Shown here piece by piece: positions 48,606 through 61,785 of a DNA stretch of 64,000 bases. The DNA lies in NCBI GenBank assembly GCA_037179385.1, contig CM074194.1, positions 2,683,001-2,747,000 on the forward strand, written 5' to 3'. This DNA comes from Holothuria scabra (taxonomy: Eukaryota; Echinodermata; Holothuroidea; Aspidochirotida; Holothuriidae). Position 1 is the stretch's first letter. Every line of letters starts with the position of its first letter. The translations under genes and the position numbers were made by a program. The notes beneath the pieces were generated by a model. The model did not search any database. It was not told the DNA's origin and saw only the letters and a list, made by a program, of their open reading frames with translations.

Positions 48606-50261
48606 AATAAATTTGTACTTTGAACTTTTTATAAAGTTGACTGACACTATATAAAACATTCATGTTGGTGTGTTGTTAACTCTCATCTAACTTTATTAAC
48701 TTATCCAGGCCCAGAGAGTCTGCAAAATTCAGCAATTTTTCTTGAGGTCCAGGAAAAGCTAGAGAGATTTATAAAATGGACTTATGGTTCAGGTTTTCTC
48801 ATTGTTCAGATTGTATTATTTTGTGGCTGTTTTTAAAGGCCCTGGGAATCTGTCAAGGTCCATTAAAGTCATGGAAGTTTGTCATTTTGAATCTGTATGA
48901 ACATTGTATTCCTTTACAGGAGTTGAAAACTTAGAATCCTGTATCGTTGTAAAAGCTCTTGTATTTGACAGTTTTATGTCAATAACCCAAAATGACAACC
49001 ACCTTTGCTTGGACAGAAAATATGAGAGCCAGTTTTTAGGTCCAACACCCCATTGTTACCTTTGCTTTCTTTTTTATTCCTATAACTGAGACAGCTTGCA
49101 CAATTATATACTTCAGATAACCCAATTTTTCCATCACTCATTCTTTCCTAAATGCCTTTCACCTCTTTGAGTCCTTCCTTTTACCCAGTCAGTTTCTTTT
49201 AAAGAGAAGAAATCAAAACATGAATAAATTCATTCATCGAATAAAATACCCTTATGGCAATAAGCGCCACTCACATCAAACTTTCTGATAGAGTTTGGGC
49301 ATGTTATCTTTGTTCTTTGCCGATCGCTAATTACCTTGCTTTGATGCCGATTTGTTACAGTTGCTTTACAAAGCCCTTCAGCGGATTCCAAAGATATATA
49401 GCCTAAAGGCTACTTTACTGAAGGCAAAGAAACATATTTATTCTTCCATTCATTTTTAAGCTGGATTTACTTTTCTGCACCTGGCCAACGGTCATACTTC
49501 TGCTCAGTTTCATGTGTCCACTTTCCCTGATTTCACAGCTATTTGTTGTCATAATATCAAAAGGAAATCTCCTACTAGAAGATTTGAACTGCTGAGGACG
49601 GCCACTTAAATAATTTTGCCACTTCCTGAACTTTTAAGTCTGTTTGATAAATGGATAAGTGAAGGGTACCACACCCTTAGGGGGTAGCACTCCATTCTCG
49701 CCAAAATCCAACCTTAGCTAATCTTATAACCTTGAAATTTATTCTATTTGCCCGACATTTGGGGAAGTAACCCATTGTTGTAATCTATGTCTTGAACTTA
49801 GGATCAAAAAAATAAAATGTGGGATTCAAAAAACAAAAAAAGGTGGCATAATCTCCTCTTAATTTAAGCAAACATTCATTTCCATCAGTTGGTAAATGAA
49901 GAAGCCAGGCACAGAGTGGTTAGATTTGGAAATCAGTGAAAATTAGATGTACTTCTTCAACCAGAGGCAGTTTACTTTGGTTGGAAATACAAGTCATAGA
50001 ACATGTTTGTGTGGTTTTTACAAGTTTTCATTGACAGGTGTGGGTATGGCTCCAGGGGGAGCAGTCATGTTCCTTGACCGCGGACATCACTCATATTCCT
50101 CGGACAATTAAATGGATTTCTTTCACAGGAAAGGTTCAAAAAGATGAATTCCTACTGAAAGTTGTGGTTGATTCATTCCTTGCCCATGATATTCATTCAC
50201 AAGCTTGCCACAGAAAAGTGTAAGTTACAGCACCAGCCTCATATTTGGTCAGGGGGATTCT

Positions 50262-50345
50262 TTTGTGGTAAAGTGTAGTCATTGCACTTTCGTAGGAAGT
50301 CGACAGCTAGGGTTGGACCCTTCATTGCTATCCAAATCATTTTCT
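50262..50345 (+). repeat. Possible tRNA-derived SINE head
   Basis: The stretch TGTGGTAAAGTGTAGTCATT, TTTCGTAGGAAGTCGAC and AGGGTTGGACCCTT has the order and spacing of tRNA A- and B-box regions. It does not match family S. The copy is degraded and no end is defined. Confidence 0.3.
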
Positions 50346-50809
50346 AATAATATTATTGTTTTGTTGGTATCCAGTAAAAGGGAATTGCTACCTTCACTGA
50401 CTTAACCCATCCAAGAACATCTATGTAAACCAGTAATTTTCATTCTTAGCTTCCAAAAATATGCACTACATTTGTAGTCTTATTTGATTTCTATTCCCAA
50501 TACTGTACACATATTTTAAAAATGATGTAAGGGTGAAAGCAGTCGTCCAATATTTATTTCCAAAAATATGCTGAATCAACTGTAAGAGATCTCCTTTTAT
50601 TTAGTTCATAAGTACAATTAAATTGGAATAGTCTTGCATGAATCTTGCATAAAAGTAACAAAAATATTGTCACATGATTGAAAGAAGCCATTCTACAATA
50701 AGCAAGTTAGGTAATTCCTTGCGGCCTGGTATTGTGGGGCAACGCGTCAGATACACAAACCAAGCTCAGCAGATAGCGTACAGCATTCCCTTGTTTTAGT
50801 CAGTACCAA

Positions 50810-51040
50810 GTTAATTTGAGTGAGGAAAAATACCATATTCCTGCAATATGCGTAGTGATTTCGACCTTGGGTTATTACAAAAATATTTCAATTTTCTTGC
50901 AAAATCTATAGATTTGAGCAAGTCCAAGCTGTCACACACAAAACCATAGCAGAGAGCCATCTTGCTATGCCTGTACTCACACGTACGGTAGCGATAACCT
51001 AACTTGCAGTATGCTCTCTCCATGTATAGGAAGTCTGTGA
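50810..51040 (+). mobile_element. TIR element F, partial copy
   Basis: The segment matches the right two thirds of the element at 60967-61369: CTTGCAAAATCTATAGATTT, GAGCAAGTCCAA, CATAGCAGAGAGCCATCTTG, GTAGCGATAACC and GCAGTATGCTCTCTCCATG. The matching left end is absent. Confidence 0.65.
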
Positions 51041-51963
51041 ATTTATTGTTTGTTTTTTTTTTTCCTCATAAAATATTTTTACTTTCTTATGAAAATGTTA
51101 CTCTCATGTGTGGCACGTGACAATTTATTTTATGTGCTGTTTTTAGTGTCTCTTTTCTTCTGTAGGTCTTTTCCTGCTTTCCTATCCCTACTCCCCCTCC
51201 TCTCCCCTCTCCTCCCTCATTTTACCTTTCTTTTCCATTGCTTAATTCTCTGAACTATAATGTTTTATTGTCAATTTACTTTTAAGTAAAATTATGTTAT
51301 GATTTATTTTTTGAAACTCATTTATGATGTAGACAACACAGTCTGAGCATGATATATATCACTGAGAGGTAAACTTTCAAATTCCAGCCTTACTTCAAAG
51401 TAAAAGACTTTCCAGATGGTTCACAATAAACCCAAGCTTGCGTGTCATGTCTTAATTGTCGCTGCTTCAATAAATCTAAATTTAAATATCATCTTTTAGA
51501 TTCCATACCTCTGCTTGACGGTTACGGCATACACAGGTAGGAATGATGCAAAATTGATGGGGGCGATGGATGGTTACTTGATAACGTAGAATGTCTTGTG
51601 AAAACATTAGACTAACTAACAGTCCTGTCAGGAGAGAATGTGACTACACTGCGGTTTGTTCAAGAAGCTGAAATTAACTAGCAATTTGTCAGGGAATGGA
51701 TGTAGCACAGTGTTGAAGAGATCTAGGGCTTTACTTTGGCTGTAAATAGTGCCATCTAATGGTGCAGCAACATTAATAGAAAGAAGAAGCTTTGGTGAAT
51801 TGAAAGTAGAAAAAAATGGAATATATCCCACACCCTTTCCCTCACACTCCCTACCCATCCCCCCCCCCCCCCATATACCATCTCTCCCTCCTCCCTAGAC
51901 CTCTTTTATCTCCACTTGCAGAATTTATTCAATGACTCCTCACTATTTCCACTTTTTGTTTAA

Positions 51964-52216
51964 AGGTAAAGAGCAGTCCCCTCAAACTTATTTTGAAGAA
52001 CAAGCTAAATAGCACAATTTTCGTCTAATTTCTCTTCAAAGTATCTTTCATTACATGTTATAATTTAACTATTGCATATTCAAGGTAAACCAGGCACTTA
52101 TTTCTGGTAAATTTCGTGTTTGAAGAGAAAAAACATTGTCACATGACTCCCAACAGCCAATCATGAAACTGGACAGTCTACTACACTACTTCAATTTGGG
52201 ATGACTGTTCCTGCCC
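51964..52216 (+). mobile_element. Family B MITE, complete (253 bp)
   Basis: TTAA at 51960-51963 and 52217-52220 flank it. It starts AGGTAAAGAGCAGTCCCCTC and ends TGGGATGACTGTTCCTGCCC. The CAGCCAATCATGAAACTGG block is intact. Confidence 0.87.
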
Positions 52217-55200
52217 TTAAAGTTTTATGTCTGTTTTACTTAAAAACTTCTGACAAAACATTTGGTATTCCATTGTACCCCCATATCAATCATTGCCATG
52301 CTGCCTGCAGTATTGCGTTCATATTATGAAGTATAAACTCTAAAAAAAAACTTTGGAAGGATAACAGGAAATGAGAGGATAAGTGACTAAATCTGACAAT
52401 ACTCTTAAAGAAAACAATACAGGTGATACATTTCCCTTGTAAGAAATAGTCATCCTTAAGTTTTTCCTGCAATTTTACTGATGAGTAGTTGTAATCTGCA
52501 AGCCTACCACTTGAGTGTCGGTGTAATTGTGGTTCAGTTTGTTGGCTTGGTGCAGGAAGTGAGTGGGTTTTCCCTAAAGTGAAAATGAGGAATTGTAACC
52601 TCAGAATGACAGCAAATTAATTTGAAATAAGTGCTTTTTATGTGATTTGGAATTTGAAATTTCTTTCCTCAGTTGTGAGAGGATGGAAGTGGATAAAAAT
52701 AGGTTTGTCAGATTTTCTATGAGACAACTGGCCAACTTTAGGCTCATTGCAGTCGAAGAGTAATTGTTACTAAGCAATATAACTCAAATTTCTTAATACT
52801 CATTCATTTGTTGTGAGACAGCCATGCCATTTGAGGCTATCAAACCCAGGTAAATTTTCTTGATTTGTCTGTTGTGGGAGGAAGAAGCATAGAGCATGAA
52901 TTTTGCATTTTCAAGTTATAAAAAAGTTTTCCAAGGAAATTGTGGACAAAAGGGCATTTGGAAAAAGAACAAGGCCTAATAATTTTATGGAAAATACCAA
53001 CATAACACAAAAATACTGTTTGTTACAGTATTTCAAAATTTTCAATGCCAGCAAGTTTCAGTTATGTATTAAATAGTTTCTCTTGCTACTAACTGCAAAT
53101 TTTGTTGTCAAGAATTTTTAAAGCAAATTGTTTAACTGTGTGAACGTCATAGTGTGTTTTATGTTTCTATTTTTCTTTTTCATTTGTACAATCTTACAAA
53201 CTTTCCTGCCTTATAACTGATTTTAGATTAGTTTTCAAGTTTAATATATCAGAATGTAAAACCAGTGTAAACTACTTTGTGTAAAATGGAATGAGGTATG
53301 TTGAGATGTAAGAAAATGTGCAGGATTGGAGTTTGTTAATCTTTGAAAATTCTTAAATGAAATTGTGATTTTTGGGTAGATCTTATTATATTTCAGTCTC
53401 AATGATTCTTACCTTTTATAATTTTCGATCTATTTAGGCTACTGTATATTTGCAGAGAAGTTGTACAGCATTTTTTTTAATTACATGAGGTGCTGTGTGT
53501 ACACACTCTCCATGTTTGCAATAAAATGTGTTAAACTGTAGTTTCAAGCATTCTGTGAGCATGGAACTACATAGTTTGATTGTGTTTGTGAATATTTTAA
53601 TCTTATACATTGCAATTATGCTAATTAATCCAACAATTGCTTAAATGATTCAGTTGAAGCAAAAGGCACTTTTGAAAAAAATGAAACAAAAATCCTGCGT
53701 AAGATAGCATTTTTGTTTTCTGTATGTGAGCAAGGCACATACTTGTTGATTAAAGTATTGTGACCCTACCTCATCTGAACAAAAAGTTTGAAAATTTTAA
53801 AAAAAAACACACAGTTGGAAGAAAGATTTCAGATTGCCCACACCACTCCCTGCCCACACTTAGGTGGTAAATTGTAAACCAAGAAAAGGGACTTCTGGAA
53901 CTAGATCATAACTTAACAGTCTCTGTAAGTGGATGTTTTTATATTATTGGAAAGGTGTTCCATCCAGAGAAGATTGAATGGTCTTTGATATTGCCAGAAT
54001 GGTTCACAGATGTAAGATACTAGCCTATGAAGATTCAAAGTTAGATAGAGTTATCCATATATGTCCTTTAAGAGTGCTATCTAGACCGTTTTCACTGTAT
54101 TTGATGTCCTTTATGTTGTAATGATTTCTTCCAATGTTCACATATCTGTGTACCCTGTCAACAAGGACTCCCTGCAATCAAGAGGAATTCCAAACATGCC
54201 TTGTTGATGTGGTTGTGGAAAACCACTTGGACAACATATGTGTTCATTTAAACTGTCAGATTGCATCTGTAGAACTGAGGATAGATGAACATTTGAGATC
54301 TCTCAATAGGGCTGTTGAAAATTACTATAGAAAGTATTATTAGAGGATAGAACAAGAATTTAATGTAGACTACTTGTTCCAAAGAAAGTTTCTGGCTTAA
54401 TCATGGAGTTGCTTACTAAGACTTAATCAGCTATTTCCAAAGAGTTTAAAGCAACAGATCTTGAATAAGCCTGTGAGCTTAATTTATTTCATCCCTTTTC
54501 ACGCTTAATTAACCCAAGTTTTTTCGGAGATCAATGAATGAGTTCATCATAAAGGGAAGAAGGGTTCCTGAACTCGAGATTTTCCTTGTTAAATGCTTTT
54601 TGACGTACACATTGATGTCATCTCACTCGTTGTTACTGTACATCCGTCATGTTACTTCCGTTTGGTTACAGGAAGTAGGTCATCTCCTTGGTACTGTAAA
54701 ATTTGTGTTTCCTTTTGTGAAGACCTCATTTTCTAATTCAATATAATAAGTTTCTGGTTGAATAGGTCTAGGGAGGAGCCATGACTCTGAGTGGAAAGGA
54801 GTATTAAAACTCTATCAGCCAGACTTTTAGCAAGTGTAATTCACCCTGTGGGCACATCACTGTAAGACTTTCACTGACCAGGGGAGGTCTCAAGGGGAGT
54901 GGTTGTCAAATCCTGAGCTGACATGCAAAATTTAGCAAGATTTTCCTCTTTGTCAAAATTAGTCCTTAAGGTTTATGTTTTGTTTCTTCATGATTGCTGT
55001 TAAAAATGCAAATGCATTTAAAGTTACCAGTGTTTCTGCTAAGCCACTATTCCATGTCATTTTGATGCAATGACTTGTCAATCTGACACGAGAATCATGG
55101 GAAAAATTTAGAGGAAAGTGTTTCCTTTTCAATGTTAATGAGTGTAAACAAAAACTTGTGCCCTACATCTGTAGTATTGAAATCCACAGTAAGTCAAACA

Positions 55201-55990
55201 TTTCATATTCAGTGTACTAACCCTATAGATAATTTCTTTGAGGAAACACAATTGAACCCTGTTGGCTGTTGCATTTCAATTCTGTTTGGAAAAAGACTAA
55301 ACGTCCTCGACACGTGCTTCACGTATCCTACTAGTACCAAAGAGAATGTAAAAAACTCTTTACCATCTTTATAAGTTGATTTCTCTGATCATTTATGGTA
55401 TAGATTCAAGGGACTGAATTAAGTCTTGTTACTCAACAGTTTGCAACTACTGAATGAAAATATGGGTAGGGGGAATTATTAAGCCATGGTTTACTGGCAT
55501 ATATAAACATATTTTTCCTGGCCTGCCTCTCATCCATGCATTTCATTGCTTATAGAGAAGAGGCCACTCTGATGTGAGTTTAATATATCATTCTCTACAA
55601 ATAAATACAAGGCAGTTTACAGAGTAGTGGCCCACGCGTTTGTTTGGCTCTCAAATCAATCTATGTTGCAAAGAAAAAGCCAAAGCAATAAAACAGATTG
55701 CAGGCGGTTTGTAAAAGCCCTCAGCCTAAATGGAATATCGACTGGCCCCCTCTCCTCTTCACATTTTTACCCTGAGGTAAAGATCGTGTAAGCAGTAAAC
55801 TCTGTCAGGTGTAACCACTAGGTCTATTGGAGGCTAGCCAAGCTTCAGTACTTAGGTATGGTAGTCTTGATAGGTTTACTTGGTTTAGCAGCTCTACCTA
55901 AAAATAGAGAGGGAAAGATTAACACAGTGTCAGTAAAGCTGATGCATCAGAAATTTTTATGTACCTTTCAAACCATGTTTTCTTCCTCAA

Positions 55991-56275
55991 AAGTCTTGTC
56001 CTCTCACCCAAACTACAATTTTTGAGTAGTACACAGGAATTCTCGATTGGCTCAGCTCTTTGATTGACAGTTAATTCAAACAATGCAGAATACCAAAGCT
56101 TATATTACACAGCATGAACTATACTGTGTTTTGGTTATGCACATTGGGTTTTCTATAGTCACCCTGAAGCACTTCATGGAAATTGTGTCTAGATGAGGGT
56201 GAATTTCATACAATTGTGGGAGGGGCTTAAGTAAGGCTAGGAGAATTGTTACTGTTTGGGATGAGAGGATTAGGC
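55991..56275 (-). mobile_element. Family A MITE (about 285 bp)
   Basis: It reads AAGTCTTGTCCTCTCACCC at the left and TGGGATGAGAGGATTAGG at the right. Targets have decayed to TCAA (55987-55990) and CTAA (56276-56279). The internal GGGGCTTAAGTAAG site is kept. Confidence 0.75.
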
Positions 56276-57619
56276 CTAATTTCATAGAAACAAGGTCTTG
56301 AGAAGGAGTAACCTTTCTTTCATTATTTACATTGAGATGTTTAAAATATTTTTTCCTCAGAAAACATAGTGAAGGTAACTTTTTTCTGTTAGTGTGCATT
56401 TCATTAGTTATCTTCATAGTAGGAGCAAATATATGTCAAGCAGGCAGTGTTGTAACAAAGTTATCTTTGACTTCAATTTCAAGGAATGACTCTATTTTTG
56501 GAATAATGGGTTTTTTTTTTGTTGTTGTTGTTGATGAGCCTGCTGTGTTCCTCACTCACATATCCAGAGAAAATACTGTAATATTGAGTCAGAAAAGAGA
56601 ACAGAATGTCTTCCTCTGTTAAATCCAGATTATATATTCCAACAGCTATGGTTGAATGTCATGAAACTATTATAGCCTGGAGGCTAGCCGACATTTTAGA
56701 GGCAATTAGTCTGTTGTGAAAGGACAATATTACATTTAGGGGCAGTCACACAGCATGTCTGTGAAATCAACTGAAAGAGAAGTTCTTTACAAACAATGTT
56801 GAATGCAATTATTTTGGGTCGATCTTTACTAATTCTCTTGTTACTAATTCTCTTGTTTCTGATCCTTACTTTGAGGACCTTTTTTTGTAAAAAAAAATTG
56901 TTTCTTGATTCAGAAGAACATGAACATTCAGCAATCATGATAGAAGAGAATAGTTTTATTAGGTAACCTTCGAACCATAGCTGTTGCTATTGCAGTATAA
57001 GAGATGTTTCATGATGGCCAGATTCTCTATATGGTTCCTGGAAACTAGCCATCAGATGACTGGTGAAATGATATGTCAAATGAAAGCTAAGCCTAAGGTT
57101 ATCTTTTCTTTGAGAAACAGCAACACAATTTTTGCTCTATCAATTATTCATGAGAAAATAATTACATAACAATTAGGAGTGTGAAATGGTGTCTGCACTG
57201 TAGACAAATGTATATTACATAACTCCTGGTCAGTTTTAGAGCTCTACCAAAACATATGTGTTTCAGCCATTAAGTTACTGACAAAGACTACCTGAGGGTG
57301 TACCTAAATACTGCTGACAATATCAAGAAATAATAGCTCATTTTTAATTATTAATATGCTTTTCCTTAATTTCAAAACATGAAGTACCTATCTAGCTTTT
57401 TTGTCCTAAATATCAATAAGTTGAAAGATTGGTCTGCAAATTTTTTAATGCTATTCCCACACTTTCTATGTTATAACTTTATTAAATCTGAACCAATTTT
57501 CATAGTTCAAGATACATTCGGTAACTAATTTAGCTACTGAATTCAATTCTAGTCATATTATACACAGAAATACAAATCAATCTTTAAAACATTTTGAATG
57601 TGGATACCCAGAATCTTAA

Positions 57620-57875
57620 AAAGGTTAAGAGCAGTCCCCCCACACTTATTTTGAAGAAAAAGCTAAATAGCACAATTTTCGTCCTATTCTCTTCAAAGTA
57701 TCTTTCATTACATTTTATGATGTAACTATTGCACATTCAAGGTAAACCAAGCAGTTATTTCCAGGAAATTTCAAATTTGAAGAGAAAAAACATTGTCATG
57801 TGACTTTCAACAGCCAATCATGAAACTGGACAGTCGTACTACACTACTTCAGTTTGGGATGACTGTTCCTGCCCT
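57620..57875 (+). mobile_element. Family B MITE (about 256 bp)
   Basis: It follows TTAA (57616-57619) with two extra A bases, then AGGTTAAGAGCAGTCCCCCC. It ends GGGATGACTGTTCCTGCCCT before TTGA (57876-57879). The CAGCCAATCATGAAACTGG block is intact. Confidence 0.82.
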
Positions 57876-58250
57876 TTGAGGTTAACAGCAAAAATATGTC
57901 ACTGCTCTGGTGAATTCAGATTTATCCACCGTTCAAAGCACAGAATATTCAAATGAATCAATATGGTCACAGTGTAAAAATTAGAGTGGGGGGCATCTAG
58001 GTGGAAAACTTTGGGAATCTCAGGTAGACTCCTGGGAAAATCTGGAGGTACAGTAGAGCTACAATTGGAAATATAATACACCCATTTTGGAAGTGAATGT
58101 CAGACCCCCAGTTTCCTCTAACAATTGTCCAGTCCTGGAGAGGGAGTGGTGCTTGTTTCTGAAGTCCTTCAGATTTTCTTTTTCGTCTTCCTCAGTACAT
58201 AACATGTATTGAAATATTGTCACACTAGCCCTTGGTTGACATATCTTTAA

Positions 58251-58546
58251 AGGCCCAAATTTTTCATCCCAAACAGTACCAATTCTCCAAACCTTCTTAA
58301 TTAAGCCCCTCCCACAATTGTCTAAAATTCACCCTCACCCAGACACAATCTCATTTTATTGCTTCAGGGTGAATATAGAAAGCTCAATGTGTATAATCAA
58401 AACACTCTCAGAACAGTTCGTGGTGTGCAATATGTGCTTTGGTACTCTGCATTGTTTGAATTAGCAGTCAATCAAAAAGATGAGCCAATTGAGAGTCTCT
58501 GTTACCCTATACTAGAAGTGTAGTTTGGGGTGAGAGGATTGTCCCT
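58251..58546 (+). mobile_element. Family A MITE, complete (296 bp)
   Basis: TTAA at 58247-58250 and 58547-58550 flank it. The ends are AGGCCCAAATTTTTCATCCC and GGGGTGAGAGGATTGTCCCT. A G-run follows the right target. Confidence 0.87.
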
Positions 58547-58689
58547 TTAAAGGGGGGGGGGGTGTGTGGTGGCTTTCTCAGTTTCTGTTCAGCATATACT
58601 GCTTCACCAGTAGCCAAAATGAATTATCCTTGGTCTGGAGAGTAGGATCAGATATTTATTAATCCCTTCTCTCTTACTTGCAGTTTTAA

Positions 58690-59332
58690 AGGGGCTCATT
58701 GAGTTGATATTGATAACTTGATAAGAGTGATAATGATCACTACAACATGACAATGCTTATAGGTAGCATAGTAAGTCAGGTTTCATGTCTAATAGTTATG
58801 GGAAAAGCTAAAGTTTTGAATTTTAACGGTTTTGTGCACAATTTGAAAAAGTGTCTGGTCAAGAATGTTGGAAAACCAAATTGAACCGTTAAGTACTCAC
58901 TCATAAAACAGTTATTTGTCTGTAGGATGTGGGGATTATCTAAGTTTGACCATTTGTCATTGGTATGTGAAGAAAACTGAAAGGCATATTGTCATCATCC
59001 CAAACAGTTCCAATTCTCCCAACCTACTTACTTCTAGCCCCTCCCACATTTATCTAAAACTCATCTTTATCCAGACACAATCCTAGTTTATTGCTTGATG
59101 GCTTGTCCCAGTGGCCATACAAGTCCATAATGTGTAATCAAGACACTCTCAATGCACATGCTGTGTAATTTAGCTATGATGCATTGTTTGAATGTGACGC
59201 CAATCAAAGAGCTGTACCAATTGAGAGTTTTGACATATGTATACTGAAACTGTAGTTTAGGGTGACGAATGACTGTCTTTAACAGGTTTGGAAAAATTTG
59301 TGGAATTTCATGAACCAACTCAACAAGCTGCT
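58690..59332 (+). mobile_element. Family C MITE split by a family A' copy
   Basis: The left piece is 58690-58981 and the right piece 59279-59332, with targets TTAA at 58686-58689 and 59333-59336. Without the insert it would match the intact C copy at 10960-11305 across the junction (GAAGAAAACT, then GGTTTGGAAAAATTTG). Confidence 0.85.
58982..59278 (+). mobile_element. Family A' MITE nested in family C (297 bp)
   Basis: It starts AGGCATATTGTCATCATCCC after TGAA (58978-58981) and ends GGGTGACGAATGACTGTCT before TTAA (59279-59282). It is closely similar to the A' copy at 31500-31795 throughout. Confidence 0.87.
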
Positions 59333-60639
59333 TTAATTCATTCAAAGTTGTTTAAAATGCCCTTTTTTCTCAGTTTAGAGTGAAGTAAAGCGTCCAAGTG
59401 TCTTTTACATGTTCTTCATTCCATTTTGTCAATTACATGTCAGTATGCCAGTCTGAACTTGTCAAAGCTGACACAAGAAAAAAAAAGAAAGAAAAGCAAC
59501 TGAAACATTAAGCTGGATGAAGACTTGCAACAAACATAACCGTCAAAATGTTTTGCCTTGGATGATTTAATGTTGAAACAGGACTGAAATGTTGCTTCTG
59601 TATCACAATAACAAACAACTGTCTGTGTTTCTTACTAGAAAGGAAACCTGAGATTTTTGTTTCGGTTCGGGTTACCTTGTTTTTGTCTATAATATGTAAT
59701 GCTAAAAACAGATACACAAAGACCACATGTTGAGGAGATACCTCTTACTTTATTTTTTCCTTCTTTCTAATATTTAACTGGAGATGCAGTACTTTGGTTC
59801 ACTGAAAAGTTTCAATATTATTTTTGTCTGACATAATTCTTCACCTGATACCATATTTAAAAGAATCTTGTAAAGCACTCACAGATTAGGTTTCTCCTGA
59901 CAGTCCGCTCATCAAAGTTCTCTCCCCAATCAATGGTGACATGCTATAAAAGTAGAAAAAAGTATAATAATTTTTTTCCTTCATCTTTGATGAGGCTATT
60001 TGCAGCTTGCCCAATTTTTGTGACCTGATTATTCAAGTCCAAACCTCTCACTCCCCATTTCACCTGCGGAGGAAGGCAGGATCATATTAATTGCAGTCAT
60101 AGACCACAGAATTCCATCGCTACGTGAAGGCCACGACCTGAAGTATACCTTAGCTGTTTTGCTGTGTCGTTGGTTTTGGAAGCGCCCTGGGATGATACAA
60201 CTTAATTTTTCCTGATTAGAATCCCTCCCACCTTTGTTTGAAGGTTTGGTGTCCATTGTTTTGTTCGATCTAAACTGCGATTGAAAAAATAGCAAACATT
60301 TTGATGACATTTTAAGTTCCATGGGTATTCTTAATTTTACTGTTGCTATGGCCTAGGGCTGTAAAACCACATACTCAGTGGAAAATGAGCTACAATTTAC
60401 TTGGACTATTTATTTAAATGGTAAAGAAGAATTTGGCTGAGCTGTAAGAAGACATGTGGTTGCTTTCCCATTTAATAAATTTTGAAAGGCAATTAATAAA
60501 ATATTAGTAGAATAATTTGTCATAAATTTACAAGGTTAAAGCGATGGAATTGACCAGAAATCATTGACCTTATTGACCTTTGATGGCAACAAATTAAAGC
60601 ATGAATAAGTTCAATGGAAAATGGAGTACCCCTATTCCT

Positions 60640-60824
60640 AGTAAGTTTAGTAGCCTGACGTGTACCATGGTTAGCTCTTGAGAGTCGTGAGACAGCATTT
60701 TTTCACTGGATGCACATTTTTTATGTCCAGATCTGACATGATAGATACTGGCGAATTGAAAATAAGAAGAAATCGGATTGGTCTGGCATTTGTTTCAAAA
60801 CAAGTTTAGGGACTGCTTTTGCCC
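60640..60824 (-). mobile_element. Family B MITE, degraded copy
   Basis: CATGGTTAGCTCTTGAGAG, GTTTCAAAACAAGTTTAGG and GACTGCTTTTGCCC before TTAA (60825-60828) match family B in reverse orientation. The left part is diverged and shortened. Confidence 0.55.
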
Positions 60825-60966
60825 TTAAAGTTCATTACTATTAAGGTAAAAGAAATTGAATATCTGTTTTGGAGCCTGTTTACCTTTAGTTTCTTGGACC
60901 TAAAGGGCACGCCTTAGGAAAGAGGAAAATGTTGAAGTTGGGATAAAAACTTTTACTGTGTGTGTT

Positions 60967-61369
60967 TCAACCACCGACTTATATACATGGACAGAGCATG
61001 TAACACGTACGTCCTATCCGTAGATGGTCGCCACCGACTGGGACAAAAAAGGCGCACCAAGATGGCAGCTGTGAAGCTATAAATTGTCTGATTTGACGAC
61101 GAACCTGTCATATTTTGAGCAAAAATTAAACTTGAATGAGTAAGAATATCATATTCATGCAATACATGAAGTGATTTTGACCTTACCTTGCCATATTTCG
61201 AAAATAATTCAACTTTCTTGCAAAATCTGGGAATTGACTTGAGCAAGTCCAAATTTTTACATAAATATCATAGCAGACAGCCATCTTGGTGTGCTTTTTC
61301 TCACACATACGATAGCGACAATCTACCATGCAGTATGCTCTGTCCATTTATAGGAAGTCTGTGGTTTCA
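60967..61369. mobile_element. TIR element F (about 403 bp)
   Basis: The left arm AACCACCGACTTATATACAT with GGACAGAGCATG and the right arm, read inward, AACCACAGACTTCCTATAAA with TGGACAGAGCATAC, are imperfect inverted repeats of about 35 bp. Both halves carry an AAGATGGC/GCCATCTT motif. No transposase frame is present. Target duplication is uncertain. Confidence 0.65.
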
Positions 61370-61527
61370 ACGTAAGAGAAGTAAAATTTTTCAGCTCACT
61401 GTGTCATGTCGGTTTTGTTCAAAACTTCAAATGCAGTCAAATTTCTTCCAAAGTGTTTTGTTCTCATGTTCACTCCAAATCAAAAGGAATAAAAACACAA
61501 CCTATCTAAGACAGGTACTTAATTTAA

Positions 61528-61781
61528 AGGTAAAGAGTAGTCCCCCCAAAATTATTTTGAAGAAAAAGCTAAGTAACACAATTTTCATCTTATTTCACTT
61601 CAAAGTATCTTTCATTACATTTTTTGACTTTACTTTTGCATATTGAAGGTAAACCAAGCAGTTATTTCCAGTAAATTTCACATTTGAAAAGTAAAAACAT
61701 TGTCACATGACTCCCAACAGCCAATCATGAAACTGGACAGTCTACTACACTTCTTCAATTTGGGATGACTGCTCCTGCCCT
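61528..61781 (+). mobile_element. Family B MITE, left member of a tail-to-tail pair (254 bp)
   Basis: TTAA at 61524-61527 and 61782-61785 flank it. It starts AGGTAAAGAGTAGTCCCCCC and ends GGGATGACTGCTCCTGCCCT. The second TTAA is also the first target of the inverted neighbour. Confidence 0.88.
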
Positions 61782-61785
61782 TTAA

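Noticed and set aside
54134..54343. Open frame of 69 codons with amphipathic C-terminal part
   Set aside because: No domain, no neighbouring exon and no second copy. A frame of this length is expected by chance in 64 kb.
61188..61646. Longest open frame in the window (152 codons, + strand)
   Set aside because: It runs through element F and into a family B MITE. It has no domain, and its sequence is explained by non-coding repeats.
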